From positions 1-33,800 of the forward strand of contig JAHIPS010000113.1 in the NCBI GenBank assembly GCA_018902915.1: a stretch of 33,800 nt of DNA, read 5' to 3'. The translations under genes were made by a program, and so were the position numbers. This document shows, piece by piece, positions 6,390-13,700 of the stretch (the stretch's first letter is position 1; every line of letters begins with the position of its first letter). This DNA comes from Candidatus Omnitrophota bacterium. GTDB lineage: Bacteria > Omnitrophota > Gorgyraeia > Gorgyraeales > Gorgyraeaceae. Under the pieces are notes generated by a model. It had not been told where the DNA came from. It saw nothing but the letters and a program-made list of their open reading frames with translations, and ran no database searches.

Positions 6390-6926
6390 TCACATCCTAT
6401 TTAGTATTCTACTATAAAGTTCTTCGGTCCCAAATTTTAAACACACCTCTTTAAAATCTCTATCTTTGACATTAACCTTATTAACCCTTACTAATTCTAT
6501 GATATCCGGCAAATCTCTATTTTCACGTATCTTAGGATTGAACTTTAGTGAATGGAGTTTGAGAGCGATCAAATGATTCAAGGAAGGCACCATAAATTTT
6601 TGCTTTGCAATAGTAATTTCTTTGGCATCTTTAATAATCCTGGTCAGGGTTTCTATATCGACAAACATAAAGTCAATATCCATAAGATACTGCTGACTGT
6701 TTGAAAGTTTTGCGAATACATCCTGGCTATAATCCTTTTTATATCCTTCTTTCTCTAACAAAACTGATATTTCATCAAAACCGTCTTTGGTTATTAAAAA
6801 ATCGATATCTGCTGTTTGGCGCGACACCTTGTAATAGTTAACAGCAAAACCTCCGATTAAAACAGCGTCTGTATTTTTTTTATTAAATACGTCTGAAATG
6901 AGATGAAAAATTGTTGGATATTTCAT
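6390..6926 (-). CDS. Nucleotidyltransferase-fold protein (AbiEii/MNT-like)
   Basis: This protein has 178 residues. VLIGGFAVNYY (residues 22-32) is the GG(S/F) helix of the nucleotidyltransferase fold, and RQTADIDFLI supplies the DxD metal pair (Asp40, Asp42). YLMDIDFMF near 83-85 can give the third acidic residue. The later part (NHLIALKLHSLKFNPKIRENRDLPDI) resembles the helical end of AbiEii-type or DUF6036-type enzymes. It lies between kdsD and kdsC in the same direction, four bases after kdsD, yet is unrelated to Kdo synthesis. Together with the small ORF downstream it looks like an inserted two-gene module. The substrate is unknown. Confidence 0.75.
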   Translation of the reverse strand: MKYPTIFHLISDVFNKKNTDAVLIGGFAVNYYKVSRQTADIDFLITKDGFDEISVLLEKEGYKKDYSQDVFAKLSNSQQYLMDIDFMFVDIETLTRIIKDAKEITIAKQKFMVPSLNHLIALKLHSLKFNPKIRENRDLPDIIELVRVNKVNVKDRDFKEVCLKFGTEELYSRILNRM

Positions 6927-6929
6927 TCT

Positions 6930-7889
6930 CTATACAAGTCCTGCCTTTAAGAGATCCTGCACGTCCACGAGACCCACTGCGCGGCCCTTTTCGTCTACTA
7001 TCGGGACCTCGTCGATCTTATGCTCGCGCAATATCCTGAGCGCCTCGACTGCGAGACGGCCTTTTTTCAGGGCCTTTGGATTCTTTGTCATTATGTCCTT
7101 TACTTTTTTCTTTGAGGGATCATGACCTTCTTCCAGGTGCCTTCTTAGATCTCCGTCTGTAAAGATGCCTTTGAGCTTCCCGTTTTTATCAACTATCGTG
7201 GCGCTTCCAGCCCTTGCCTGCGTGATCTTTAAAAGCACGCTTTTTACCTTTGCATTCTCTTTCACTATCGGATTCTGGGCGCCTTTTCGCATTATGTCTT
7301 CTACCTTTAAGAGAAGCTGCTTTCCAAGGCTTCCTCCTGGATGTAGAAACGCGAAATCTATTTTCTTAAAACCCCTTTTATCAATGAGCGCGGCGCATAA
7401 AGCGTCTCCCATCGCGAGCATCGCGGTAGTTGAAGCCATTGGCGCCAGGCCCAGGGGACACGCCTCTTTTTTGATCGAGACATCTAAAAGCGCGTCGCTA
7501 TTTTTTGCGAGTGTCGAGCGCGGATTTCCCGAGATTGCGATAAGTTTTGCGCCTATCTTTTTTATATTCGGGATCAGTTTTATAATTTCCTCTGTCTCGC
7601 CGCTGTTAGAGGTCGCGATAATGACATCCTGCTTTTTTACGCGGCCGAGGTCGCCGTGGATCGCCTCTGCTGAATGCAGCCACAGGCTCGGCGTGCCAGT
7701 AGAAGCGAGGGTCGCGGAAATCTTGTTGCCGATAATACCGGCCTTGCCCATGCCTGTCACTACGACTCTTCCTTTACACGCATAAATTAAATTAACCGCC
7801 CTCTCAAAATCCTTGTTTATGCGGGAAGAAAGCCGTCTTATCGACTCTGATTCTATTTTTAATACTAGCTTAGCGCGTTTTTTTAACAT
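6930..7889 (-). CDS. kdsD: Arabinose-5-phosphate isomerase (KdsD/KpsF/GutQ)
   Basis: This enzyme of about 320 residues converts ribulose-5-phosphate to arabinose-5-phosphate, the first step of Kdo synthesis. An SIS domain (about residues 30-180) carries VVVTGMGKAGIIGNKISATL, SLWLHSAEAIHGDLG and TSNSGETEEI. Two CBS domains follow (about 205-320, with TDGDLRRHLEEG and VGLVDVQDLLKAG). The order SIS-CBS-CBS and the length match KdsD. A GTG at 7898 overlaps the kdsA stop by four bases (GTGA). I prefer the ATG at 7889 because GGTGA lies five bases before it, but the GTG start is also plausible. It is directly coupled to kdsA. Confidence 0.93.
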   Translation of the reverse strand: MLKKRAKLVLKIESESIRRLSSRINKDFERAVNLIYACKGRVVVTGMGKAGIIGNKISATLASTGTPSLWLHSAEAIHGDLGRVKKQDVIIATSNSGETEEIIKLIPNIKKIGAKLIAISGNPRSTLAKNSDALLDVSIKKEACPLGLAPMASTTAMLAMGDALCAALIDKRGFKKIDFAFLHPGGSLGKQLLLKVEDIMRKGAQNPIVKENAKVKSVLLKITQARAGSATIVDKNGKLKGIFTDGDLRRHLEEGHDPSKKKVKDIMTKNPKALKKGRLAVEALRILREHKIDEVPIVDEKGRAVGLVDVQDLLKAGLV

Positions 7890-7894
7890 TTCAC

Positions 7895-8725
7895 TCACCG
7901 TATGTTGTCCAAGGCTAAGCCTTGGACAATATTATCTATCTTCTTTACATCTTTCAACAAGCTCTCCAGCGTCTTTAAGGTAATCATGTTCGGGCCGTCG
8001 CAAGGCGCCTTGTCAGGATCCTTGTGGACCTCGAGAAACAGGCCGTCGCAGCCCATTGCAACTGCTGCGCGCGAAAGTCCCGGCACGAATTTTCTCTCGC
8101 CTCCTGAAGCGCTCCCTTTGCCGCCTGGAAGCTGCACGCTGTGAGTCGCGTCATAAACAACAGGGTAACCAAAGTCAGCTAATATCTCGAGTGAACGCAT
8201 GTCGCTCACGAGATTATTGTAACCAAATGTCGTGCCACGCTCTGTTATGATAATATTTTTATTCCCGGCGCTCTCTACCTTTTCTATTACATTCTTTATA
8301 TCCCAGGGCGCCAGGAACTGGCCTTTTTTAATATTAACTACTTTTGCTGTCTTTGCGATCTCTATGACAAAATCTGTCTGCCTGCACAGAAACGCAGGGA
8401 TCTGAATCACATCCAAAACTTTTTTTGCCTTTTCAAGTTCGGTTTTGCAATGCACATCGCTCAATATTGGCACAGCCAGATCCTTTTTTATCTTGGCCAG
8501 GATCTCCAGGCCCTCGTCAATACCAGGACCTCTATACGAATCCTTGCTGGAGCGATTTGCCTTGTCATAGCTGGACTTGAATATAAAACCCATGTCCAGT
8601 TTTTTGCAAATCTGACTGATGGACCTCGCATGCTCCATCGCGTGCTTCTCGCTTTCTATCACGCACGGCCCTGCGATCAATACAATCGGTTTACCCTTGC
8701 CTATCTCTACCTTTCCTACCTTCAT
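7895..8725 (-). CDS. kdsA: 3-deoxy-D-manno-octulosonate 8-phosphate synthase (KdsA)
   Basis: This enzyme of 276 residues condenses phosphoenolpyruvate with arabinose-5-phosphate to Kdo-8-phosphate. Motifs include VLIAGPCVIES (17-25), FKSSYDKANRSS, DATHSVQLPGG and LEVHKDPDKAPCDGPNM. Cys21 in GPC is the residue associated with the metal-dependent class of KDO8P synthases (metal-independent ones carry Asn there), so a divalent metal is expected. The last residues (IVQGLALDNIR) are encoded by the palindrome at 7905-7929, so the natural C-terminus has been replaced or extended by a repeat. A good GGAAGGAAGAG precedes the ATG. Confidence 0.95.
   Translation of the reverse strand: MKVGKVEIGKGKPIVLIAGPCVIESEKHAMEHARSISQICKKLDMGFIFKSSYDKANRSSKDSYRGPGIDEGLEILAKIKKDLAVPILSDVHCKTELEKAKKVLDVIQIPAFLCRQTDFVIEIAKTAKVVNIKKGQFLAPWDIKNVIEKVESAGNKNIIITERGTTFGYNNLVSDMRSLEILADFGYPVVYDATHSVQLPGGKGSASGGERKFVPGLSRAAVAMGCDGLFLEVHKDPDKAPCDGPNMITLKTLESLLKDVKKIDNIVQGLALDNIR
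7905..7929. repeat. Palindrome TTGTCCAAGGCTAAGCC... at the kdsA 3' end
   Basis: This 25-base near-perfect palindrome has the core AAGGCTAAGCCTT. It is part of the same family as the copies at 19784-19808, 19830-19850 and 25975-26034. Here it lies inside the last codons of kdsA and just before its stop. Confidence 0.8.
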
Positions 8726-8737
8726 CTCTTCCTTCCT

Positions 8738-9499
8738 TTATAAAAAGCTGAGCTGCTTTGAGCCTTTTATGACTTCTGTTGCCTTGAATAAATCCTCTGG
8801 CGTATCAATTCCGACCGTATCGTGTTTTGTCTCTATGACTTTTATCTTGTACCCATTCTCCAGCACCCTCAGCTGCTCCAGTTTTTCTATTTTCTCGAGC
8901 GGCGACTGCGGCAGGCTTTTGAATGTAAACAGAAAGTCTTTTTTATAGGCGTAGATGCCTATATGTTTATAATGTCTGCTTATCTTGTGTCCATTGCTTG
9001 TCGAGCGCGGCTTGTATGGGATGGCCGAGCGCGAAAAATACATGGCAAAGCCCTTTCTATCCATTACAACCTTTACTATGTTCCTGTCAAAAAGCTCGTG
9101 CTCTGCCTTGATCCTATGACAGAGCGTTGTCATCTGCACGTCTTCTTTGGTCTTTAAAAGCGGGCTTACCACGTCGTCTATCATTGACGGGTGTAGAAGT
9201 GGCTCGTCTGCCTGGATATTGACGACAATGTTTGCATCAATAGAAGCTGCGACTTCAGTGAGCCTGTCTGAGCCGCTCTTGTGCGCCTTTGACGTGTAAA
9301 TCGTTTTTGCGCCAAATCCTTTGGCTGCATTGTAGATGCGTTTGTCGTCAGTGGCTATTATAAGGTCTTCGATGGATTTTGACTTTTTGGCATTCTCCCA
9401 TGTGTGCTGGATAACTGGCTTGCCGCACAGGTCTGCCAGAAGCTTTCCCTCAAATCTCGTTGCCCCGTATCTCGCTGGAATTATCCCTATCGCTTCCAT
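8738..9499 (-). CDS. kdsB: CMP-Kdo synthetase (KdsB)
   Basis: This cytidylyltransferase of 253 residues activates Kdo with CTP to CMP-Kdo. The nucleotide-binding start IIPARYGATRFEGKLLADL, the block KPVIQHTWENA, TDDKRIYNAAKGFG, VNIQADEPLLHPSMID and the end motif VGIDTPEDL are all diagnostic. The length matches the family. GAGGAAGAC precedes the ATG. It follows the heptose kinase gene after a 46-base gap and precedes kdsA, forming the order kdsB-kdsA-kdsD, interrupted, then kdsC. Confidence 0.95.
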   Translation of the reverse strand: MEAIGIIPARYGATRFEGKLLADLCGKPVIQHTWENAKKSKSIEDLIIATDDKRIYNAAKGFGAKTIYTSKAHKSGSDRLTEVAASIDANIVVNIQADEPLLHPSMIDDVVSPLLKTKEDVQMTTLCHRIKAEHELFDRNIVKVVMDRKGFAMYFSRSAIPYKPRSTSNGHKISRHYKHIGIYAYKKDFLFTFKSLPQSPLEKIEKLEQLRVLENGYKIKVIETKHDTVGIDTPEDLFKATEVIKGSKQLSFL

Positions 9500-9523
9500 G
9501 TCTTCCTCATCTCCTTGCTTCTA

Positions 9524-9560
9524 TATTTGACAAAACGTGCAATGCTCATTTTGTCCAATA
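9524..9560. repeat. Imperfect palindrome with TTTGACAAAA / TTTTGTCCAA arms
   Basis: It lies across the kdsB-heptose kinase junction. The arms resemble those of the elements at 10552-10588 and 22847-22888 (TTGACAAA...TTTGTCAA), suggesting a third, weaker member of one family. Confidence 0.45.
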
Positions 9561-10523
9561 TAGGCGCATCGCGCCTAAAAGCTCTTCTTGCGTCACTACT
9601 GCAGTCCCGACCTTGCCCACCACAACGCCTGCTGCCAGATTCGAGACGCGCGCCGCTGCCTTCATGCCAGCGCCAGCTGCCAGCGCCAGTGTAAACACAG
9701 CCACCACTGTATCCCCTGCGCCTGATACATCAAATACGTCCCGCGCGAGCGTCGGTATATGCGTGGAGCGGCCGCTCTTCTCAAAAAGCTGCATGCCGTT
9801 CTCGCCCAATGTGATAAGAACCGCCTCGCATTTTAATTTATTAACCAATGCCTTGCCTATTTTTTGGATATCGCCGCCGCCATCGGCTTTTATCCCAAGC
9901 GCCTTTGCTGCCTCGTGATAATTTGGAGTAACAGCTGTCACTCCTTTATAATAATGAAAGTGCTCTTCTTTCGGGTCCACTGTCACAATTGTTTTATGCC
10001 TCTTTGCCAGCCGTAAAATCTCCTTCAAAAGCCGCGGCGTCACAACGCCCTTGCCATAATCCTCTATTATGATAGCGTCAATGTCGCTTATGATTTCCTT
10101 TATATAATCAATTATCTGGTCAATGACCCCGCTAGCCAGGCCGTGTATTTTTTCCTTGTCAATCCTTACGACCTGCTGGTGATGCGCGATCACCCTGGTC
10201 TTGAGCGTGGTCGGCCGTTCGCCGTCCACAACAACGCCTTCTACGTCCATGCTTTTCTTCCGCAGCTCGTCTGTAAGGATCCTGCCACGCTCATCCATAC
10301 CAACAACGCCTGCCATGTACACTTTGCCGCCAAGCGCATGAATGTTGTTCGCCACGTTTGCCGCGCCGCCTGGCATAAATGATTCTGACCGCACCCACAC
10401 CACAGGCACAGGCGCTTCTGGCGAGATCCTTGACACGTCGCCCCAAAGGAACTCGTCCAGTATGAGATCGCCCACGACAAGCACATTGACTTTATGAAAT
10501 TTTAATATAATATTCTTCGACAT
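9546..10523 (-). CDS. D-glycero-beta-D-manno-heptose-7-phosphate kinase (RfaE1/HldE kinase domain)
   Basis: This PfkB/ribokinase-type kinase of about 325 residues phosphorylates heptose-7-phosphate at C1 in the ADP-heptose pathway. It has VLVVGDLILDEFLWGDVSRISPEAP, FMPGGAANVANNI, DYGKGVV, DPKEEHFHYYKG, and the catalytic DVSGAGDTVVAVF motif (Asp as base). The cytidylyl/adenylyltransferase half of HldE is absent, so a separate RfaE2-type gene must exist elsewhere. The ATG at 10523 is chosen over 10553 because GGGAGGG lies just upstream and the PfkB start aligns with it. It is flanked by a DHS-like gene and kdsB. Confidence 0.92.
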   Translation of the reverse strand: MSKNIILKFHKVNVLVVGDLILDEFLWGDVSRISPEAPVPVVWVRSESFMPGGAANVANNIHALGGKVYMAGVVGMDERGRILTDELRKKSMDVEGVVVDGERPTTLKTRVIAHHQQVVRIDKEKIHGLASGVIDQIIDYIKEIISDIDAIIIEDYGKGVVTPRLLKEILRLAKRHKTIVTVDPKEEHFHYYKGVTAVTPNYHEAAKALGIKADGGGDIQKIGKALVNKLKCEAVLITLGENGMQLFEKSGRSTHIPTLARDVFDVSGAGDTVVAVFTLALAAGAGMKAAARVSNLAAGVVVGKVGTAVVTQEELLGAMRLYWTK

Positions 10524-10551
10524 CTTCTGCTTCCCTCCCCGCCTTCTCGCC

Positions 10552-10588
10552 AAGTTGACAAATCTGACATTGTCAAAATTGTCAACTT
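10552..10588. repeat. Palindrome AAGTTGACAA...TTGTCAACTT at a gene junction
   Basis: Ten-base perfect arms flank a 17-base centre that itself contains TGACA/TGTCA. The element lies between the DHS-like gene and the heptose kinase and includes part of the DHS-like stop codon. A relative lies at 22847-22888. Confidence 0.7.
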
Positions 10589-11534
10589 AGAGGGATTCGA
10601 GGATGGATTGGGCCAGGAGCGGGATCATTATCTCGTGCTGTCCGATAATCGTATAACCCGCGCCGCCTGATTTTATCGGCCGCTTCACTACATTCTGATA
10701 AGGCCTGTAATGATTTATCATGTCAAAATTACATGCTGTAAAATTCTTTACCTTGTGGCCGAGATTCCTGGCAACATTCAGCGCCTTTAAAAATACCTCA
10801 GGAAGGATCACTGACGAGCCGATATTGAGCACTACTCCTCCGTCGCCAAGCCCTGAAACCACTTCTATGAAACTGTGAAAATCCCTGAGCGAGGCCTCGC
10901 CCATATTCGCGCCGTCAGCGCTCGGGTGCTGATGGATAATGTCAGTGCCTATGGCAATATGCACGGTGGCCGGCAGATTTTCTTTAACGCAATTATACAA
11001 AAGACTCAGGTCCTTAAAAGGTAGTTTTTCCTCTTTTATCACCTCGCCGATTGCCTGGCCAGCGCCAATGTCTTTTTCCACTGCCTCGCCTATTGCGCCG
11101 TTCAGATACAACGCAGTCTCTTTTGCCATGCCAAAGCTCCCGTCCTCCAGGCCTTCCTCGACATCCTCTGAAGTCTTGCCAATAAGCGCGATCTCAAAAT
11201 CATGAATCGCGCCCGAGCCATTCAATGCAATCGCGGTAATGACATCTTTTTTTATAAGCTCGATTATGACCGGATTCAGCCCGCATTTGATCACGTGAGA
11301 GCCCATCATCGCTATGACAGGCTTTTTCTTTTTGCGGCCAGAGATTATCGCGTCCACGGCCTGCTTTAAATTATTGGCAGCGAGTATATTGGGAAGGGAA
11401 TCGTAAAAATCAGAGAAGCTCGCGCCCTTTGAAGGAGTTTTTGCAAAATCCTGGCGCCTGACCTTGCTCTTCCTCCTGGATATCGGGTAGGTCTTTAATT
11501 TGGCTAAATCCATATCTATCTTATCTTTAGACAT
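10587..11534 (-). CDS. Deoxyhypusine-synthase-like NAD-fold protein of unknown function
   Basis: This protein has 315 residues. A glycine-rich Rossmann-type region reads KKPVIAMMGSHVIKCGLNP, then ALNGSGAIHDFEIALIG and VHIAIGTDIIHQHPSADG, then VVLNIGSSVILPEVFLKAL. The layout recalls deoxyhypusine synthase, but I cannot find the active-site lysine motif (GWGKI-like), and bacteria of this kind do not make hypusine. A true DHS activity is therefore unlikely. A clear AGGGG precedes the ATG, and the promoter at 11559-11587 drives it. It precedes the heptose kinase gene in the same direction, so a role in sugar or nucleotide metabolism is possible. The function is unknown. Confidence 0.7.
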   Translation of the reverse strand: MSKDKIDMDLAKLKTYPISRRKSKVRRQDFAKTPSKGASFSDFYDSLPNILAANNLKQAVDAIISGRKKKKPVIAMMGSHVIKCGLNPVIIELIKKDVITAIALNGSGAIHDFEIALIGKTSEDVEEGLEDGSFGMAKETALYLNGAIGEAVEKDIGAGQAIGEVIKEEKLPFKDLSLLYNCVKENLPATVHIAIGTDIIHQHPSADGANMGEASLRDFHSFIEVVSGLGDGGVVLNIGSSVILPEVFLKALNVARNLGHKVKNFTACNFDMINHYRPYQNVVKRPIKSGGAGYTIIGQHEIMIPLLAQSILESL

Positions 11535-11558
11535 ATATTCCCCTCGACTTATCGGAGT

Positions 11559-11587
11559 ATTCTAACACCATTACTCCTGGGTGTCAA
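11559..11587 (-). promoter_or_regulatory. Promoter for the DHS-like / heptose kinase / Kdo genes
   Basis: On the minus strand TTGACA (11582-11587) and TAGAAT (11559-11564) are separated by 17 bases. It lies 25 bases upstream of the ATG at 11534. The -35 box is joined directly to the repeat copy at 11587-11603, so the repeat edge forms part of this promoter. Confidence 0.6.
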
Positions 11588-11781
11588 CCCCGTTCCAAAT
11601 TCTGTTCTTGTCAAGCCAAATTAGAAATGTCCTATAGTTACCAAAGTAGAAATGTCCTATTTTCATGATGTAATTAGTACCCCGTTCCAAATTCTTTAAG
11701 TATTAGCAAATGATATATAAGAATTGCACGCGGTCAGCTACAAACAATAAATGGACTATCAATTAGAATTTGGAACGGGGT
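11587..11781. repeat. Gap with three GAATTTGGAACGGGGT copies and two AGAAATGTCCTAT copies
   Basis: ACCCCGTTCCAAATTCT occurs at 11587-11603 and 11679-11695, and inverted at 11765-11781. TAGAAATGTCCTAT occurs twice in direct orientation (11622-11635 and 11647-11660). The inverted outer copies bracket about 160 bases without a gene. This resembles the remains or solo ends of an insertion element, but no transposase is left. The third copy encodes the last residues (DPVPNSN) of the DUF3108 lipoprotein. Confidence 0.6.
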
Positions 11782-12580
11782 CAAGCTGCTCGATTTTTTG
11801 AAGCGTTATAGTGACAGTGCCCACAAAAGGTATGCCGCTCGTGACCATGAGAAGCGGGATCCTTTTCTCATCTGATGAAAACCACGCGGTGGCCTTTGCC
11901 TTTCGTTTTACCTTGCCCTGAAACCACGGCAAGGGCTCCACCATGAACGCCTCCCATTCGCCGACACCTTTAATATTTATAACGCCTTTCTTGTGGATCT
12001 TTGCTTCCAGTAGATAATTCTTTTCATCAGCGCTCATATTCGCAAAAATTGATTTTCCAACATTCACGTCCTGCAGTCTGAAATAATACATGATGCTCAG
12101 CGTGTCCTGCACGCGCATGGGTATATCAAATTCCTTTTTAGAGTGGTTAAGCCGCGAAAAATAAACCGCCTTTCCCTTTTTCTGGTAAAAATCAATATAT
12201 TCGTCCGAGCGATAACCGCCTTCTCTCTGTTTTTTCTCAAACCTCACAGGATAAAATTCTTCCACGTCCAGATACGTGAATATATCGTCTTCGACCTTGT
12301 AAAGCTTTGATATAATCGGCGTTGACTCGGCGCGAGCGTGTATCTTATAAACCTTGCGGCCGTTTCTTTCCGTGATCTCTTCTACGGTCAGCGTAGCAAT
12401 GCCAACATCCAGGCCCAGCCATTCTGCCTTGTATATAAGCTTCTCGCCTACCTGCAATTTTAAAGGCGGCGCCTTTATAACAAACTCTTCTGACTTGCGT
12501 ATGACCCTGTACTTTCCCAGAAACCCGCACCCGGATATAAAAAATATCAAAATAAATATAAATACTGCTTTCGGTCTCAT
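11759..12580 (-). CDS. DUF3108-family lipoprotein
   Basis: This protein has about 273 residues. The signal peptide MRPKAVFIFILIFFISGC ends in a lipobox (ISGC), so it should be lipid-anchored. The body starts LQVGEKLIYKAEWLGLDVGIATLTVEE, the hallmark of DUF3108. It continues with YPVRFEKKQREGGYRSDEYIDF, the TLSIMYYFRLQDVNVG block and a C-terminal TAWFSSDEKRIPLLM. These proteins are periplasmic or outer-membrane associated and of unknown function. The ATG at 12580 overlaps the upstream GT9 stop (ATGA), which favours it over the ORF start at 12634. The C-terminal DPVPNSN derives from a dispersed repeat. Confidence 0.85.
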   Translation of the reverse strand: MRPKAVFIFILIFFISGCGFLGKYRVIRKSEEFVIKAPPLKLQVGEKLIYKAEWLGLDVGIATLTVEEITERNGRKVYKIHARAESTPIISKLYKVEDDIFTYLDVEEFYPVRFEKKQREGGYRSDEYIDFYQKKGKAVYFSRLNHSKKEFDIPMRVQDTLSIMYYFRLQDVNVGKSIFANMSADEKNYLLEAKIHKKGVINIKGVGEWEAFMVEPLPWFQGKVKRKAKATAWFSSDEKRIPLLMVTSGIPFVGTVTITLQKIEQLDPVPNSN

Positions 12581-13602
12581 AGTAATTCGCTGGCCTTTTC
12601 CACTACCTCTTCCACGGTTACTGATCTGATGCACAAAAAACCTTTATTGCAATTGTGCGCAAGGCACTCGACGCAGCCCACATCTTTATGAAGCGCCACG
12701 GTTCTATCTCCGAGCGGCCCCCACCTCTCAGGGCTAAGTCCTTTTTCATTTCTCGCAAAAATAGATATTACCGGCGTACCAATAGCGCATGCTATGTGGA
12801 CAGGGCCTGAATCATTTGAAATAAATAAATTCGCCTTTTTAAACAATGCCCCCAGATCCCCGAGAGATGTCCTGCCGCACAAAAATACCGGCTTATTTTT
12901 CATCGAAAACATGACCTTCTCGCCTATCTTTACATGCTCAGGGGCTGAAACCAATAAAGCGCGCACACCAAATCTCTCTATTAAAATGTCGGCGGCCTTT
13001 GCAAAATTCTCATGGGGCCACATCTTTGAAACAGAGCTCGCGCCAGGATGCAGGACTATAAACTTCTCTCCCTGCCGCAGCCCGTTTTCCCTGAGTAATT
13101 CTCCCACGTTCTTTTCATTCTCCTTCTTAACAGGCATGAGAAGCGGCGAAATCCTCGCATCAACCCCAATAGACCGCAATATATCCAGCGAATATTCAGC
13201 CTCGTGCTTTTCGCCAAGCCTCTTTTTGTAAGGCAATCTATTCGTCAAAAGAAAATCCATCTTGCCTCTCGCGTACCCCACTCTTTTTGGTATGCCGGCC
13301 AAAAACGAAATAAGGTTGACCCTGTTTGTAGAATGCAGGATCAGCGCAAGGTCAAATTTTTTATTTTTAAGCCACTTTGCAAAATAGAGTGTCTCTAAAA
13401 TACCTTTTTTATCACAGGTGATCACCTCATTGATGTACGGATTGCCCGCGACGATCTCTTTTGTCTTTGGCGAGACCATTACGGCAATATACGCGTTCGG
13501 AAACGCCTTGCGGCTGGCAGTAATCGTAGGCGTGGAAAGCACCACGTCGCCTATTCTATCTGTCCTCGCGATCAATATCCGCTTTATCTTTGTAATGTCC
13601 AT
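12577..13602 (-). CDS. Glycosyltransferase family 9 (heptosyltransferase family)
   Basis: This GT-B enzyme of 341 residues of the ADP-heptose:LPS heptosyltransferase family is expected to add a core sugar on the cytoplasmic face. The N-terminus KRILIARTDRIGDVVLSTP is the acceptor-side signature. The donor-side half has IVLHPGASSVSKMWP, FLCGRTSLGDLGALFKKA and the SNDSGPVHIACAIGTPVI motif. The end carries a four-cysteine pattern, CVECLAHNCNKGFLCI, followed by TVEEV; the other three GT9 domains here have the same layout. The exact acceptor (heptose I, II or another) cannot be assigned. It is transcribed after another GT9 gene and overlaps the DUF3108 gene. Confidence 0.92.
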   Translation of the reverse strand: MDITKIKRILIARTDRIGDVVLSTPTITASRKAFPNAYIAVMVSPKTKEIVAGNPYINEVITCDKKGILETLYFAKWLKNKKFDLALILHSTNRVNLISFLAGIPKRVGYARGKMDFLLTNRLPYKKRLGEKHEAEYSLDILRSIGVDARISPLLMPVKKENEKNVGELLRENGLRQGEKFIVLHPGASSVSKMWPHENFAKAADILIERFGVRALLVSAPEHVKIGEKVMFSMKNKPVFLCGRTSLGDLGALFKKANLFISNDSGPVHIACAIGTPVISIFARNEKGLSPERWGPLGDRTVALHKDVGCVECLAHNCNKGFLCIRSVTVEEVVEKASELL

Positions 13603-13620
13603 ATTTTTTAATATGCATTT

Positions 13621-13700
13621 AACTTATCCACACTGTATATCCCACGCCCACATCCACACTGTAGGGCACGTTTAAACGTGCCCTACAGTGTGGATAAGTT
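13621..13700. repeat. Perfect 44-base palindrome (13652-13695) with outer inverted arms
   Basis: ATCCACACTGTAGGGCACG-TTTAAA-CGTGCCCTACAGTGTGGAT is a perfect palindrome. AACTTATCCACACTGTA at 13621 is the inverse of TACAGTGTGGATAAGTT at 13684, making a longer nested element. It supplies the last codons (IHTVGHV) and stop of the GT9 gene at 13672-14628. Its TGTAGGGCASG-TTTAAA core is shared with the palindrome at 20514-20569. Confidence 0.88.

Noticed and set aside
7165-7785. Plus-strand ORF of 206 residues
   Set aside because: It is antisense to kdsD with no ribosome site or domain.
9546-10523. Complete bifunctional HldE
   Set aside because: The protein ends after the PfkB kinase domain, and no cytidylyltransferase motif (GxFDxxHxGH) follows.
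10587-11534. True deoxyhypusine synthase
   Set aside because: Only the general fold-like pattern matches. The catalytic lysine motif was not found and the neighbours concern LPS.
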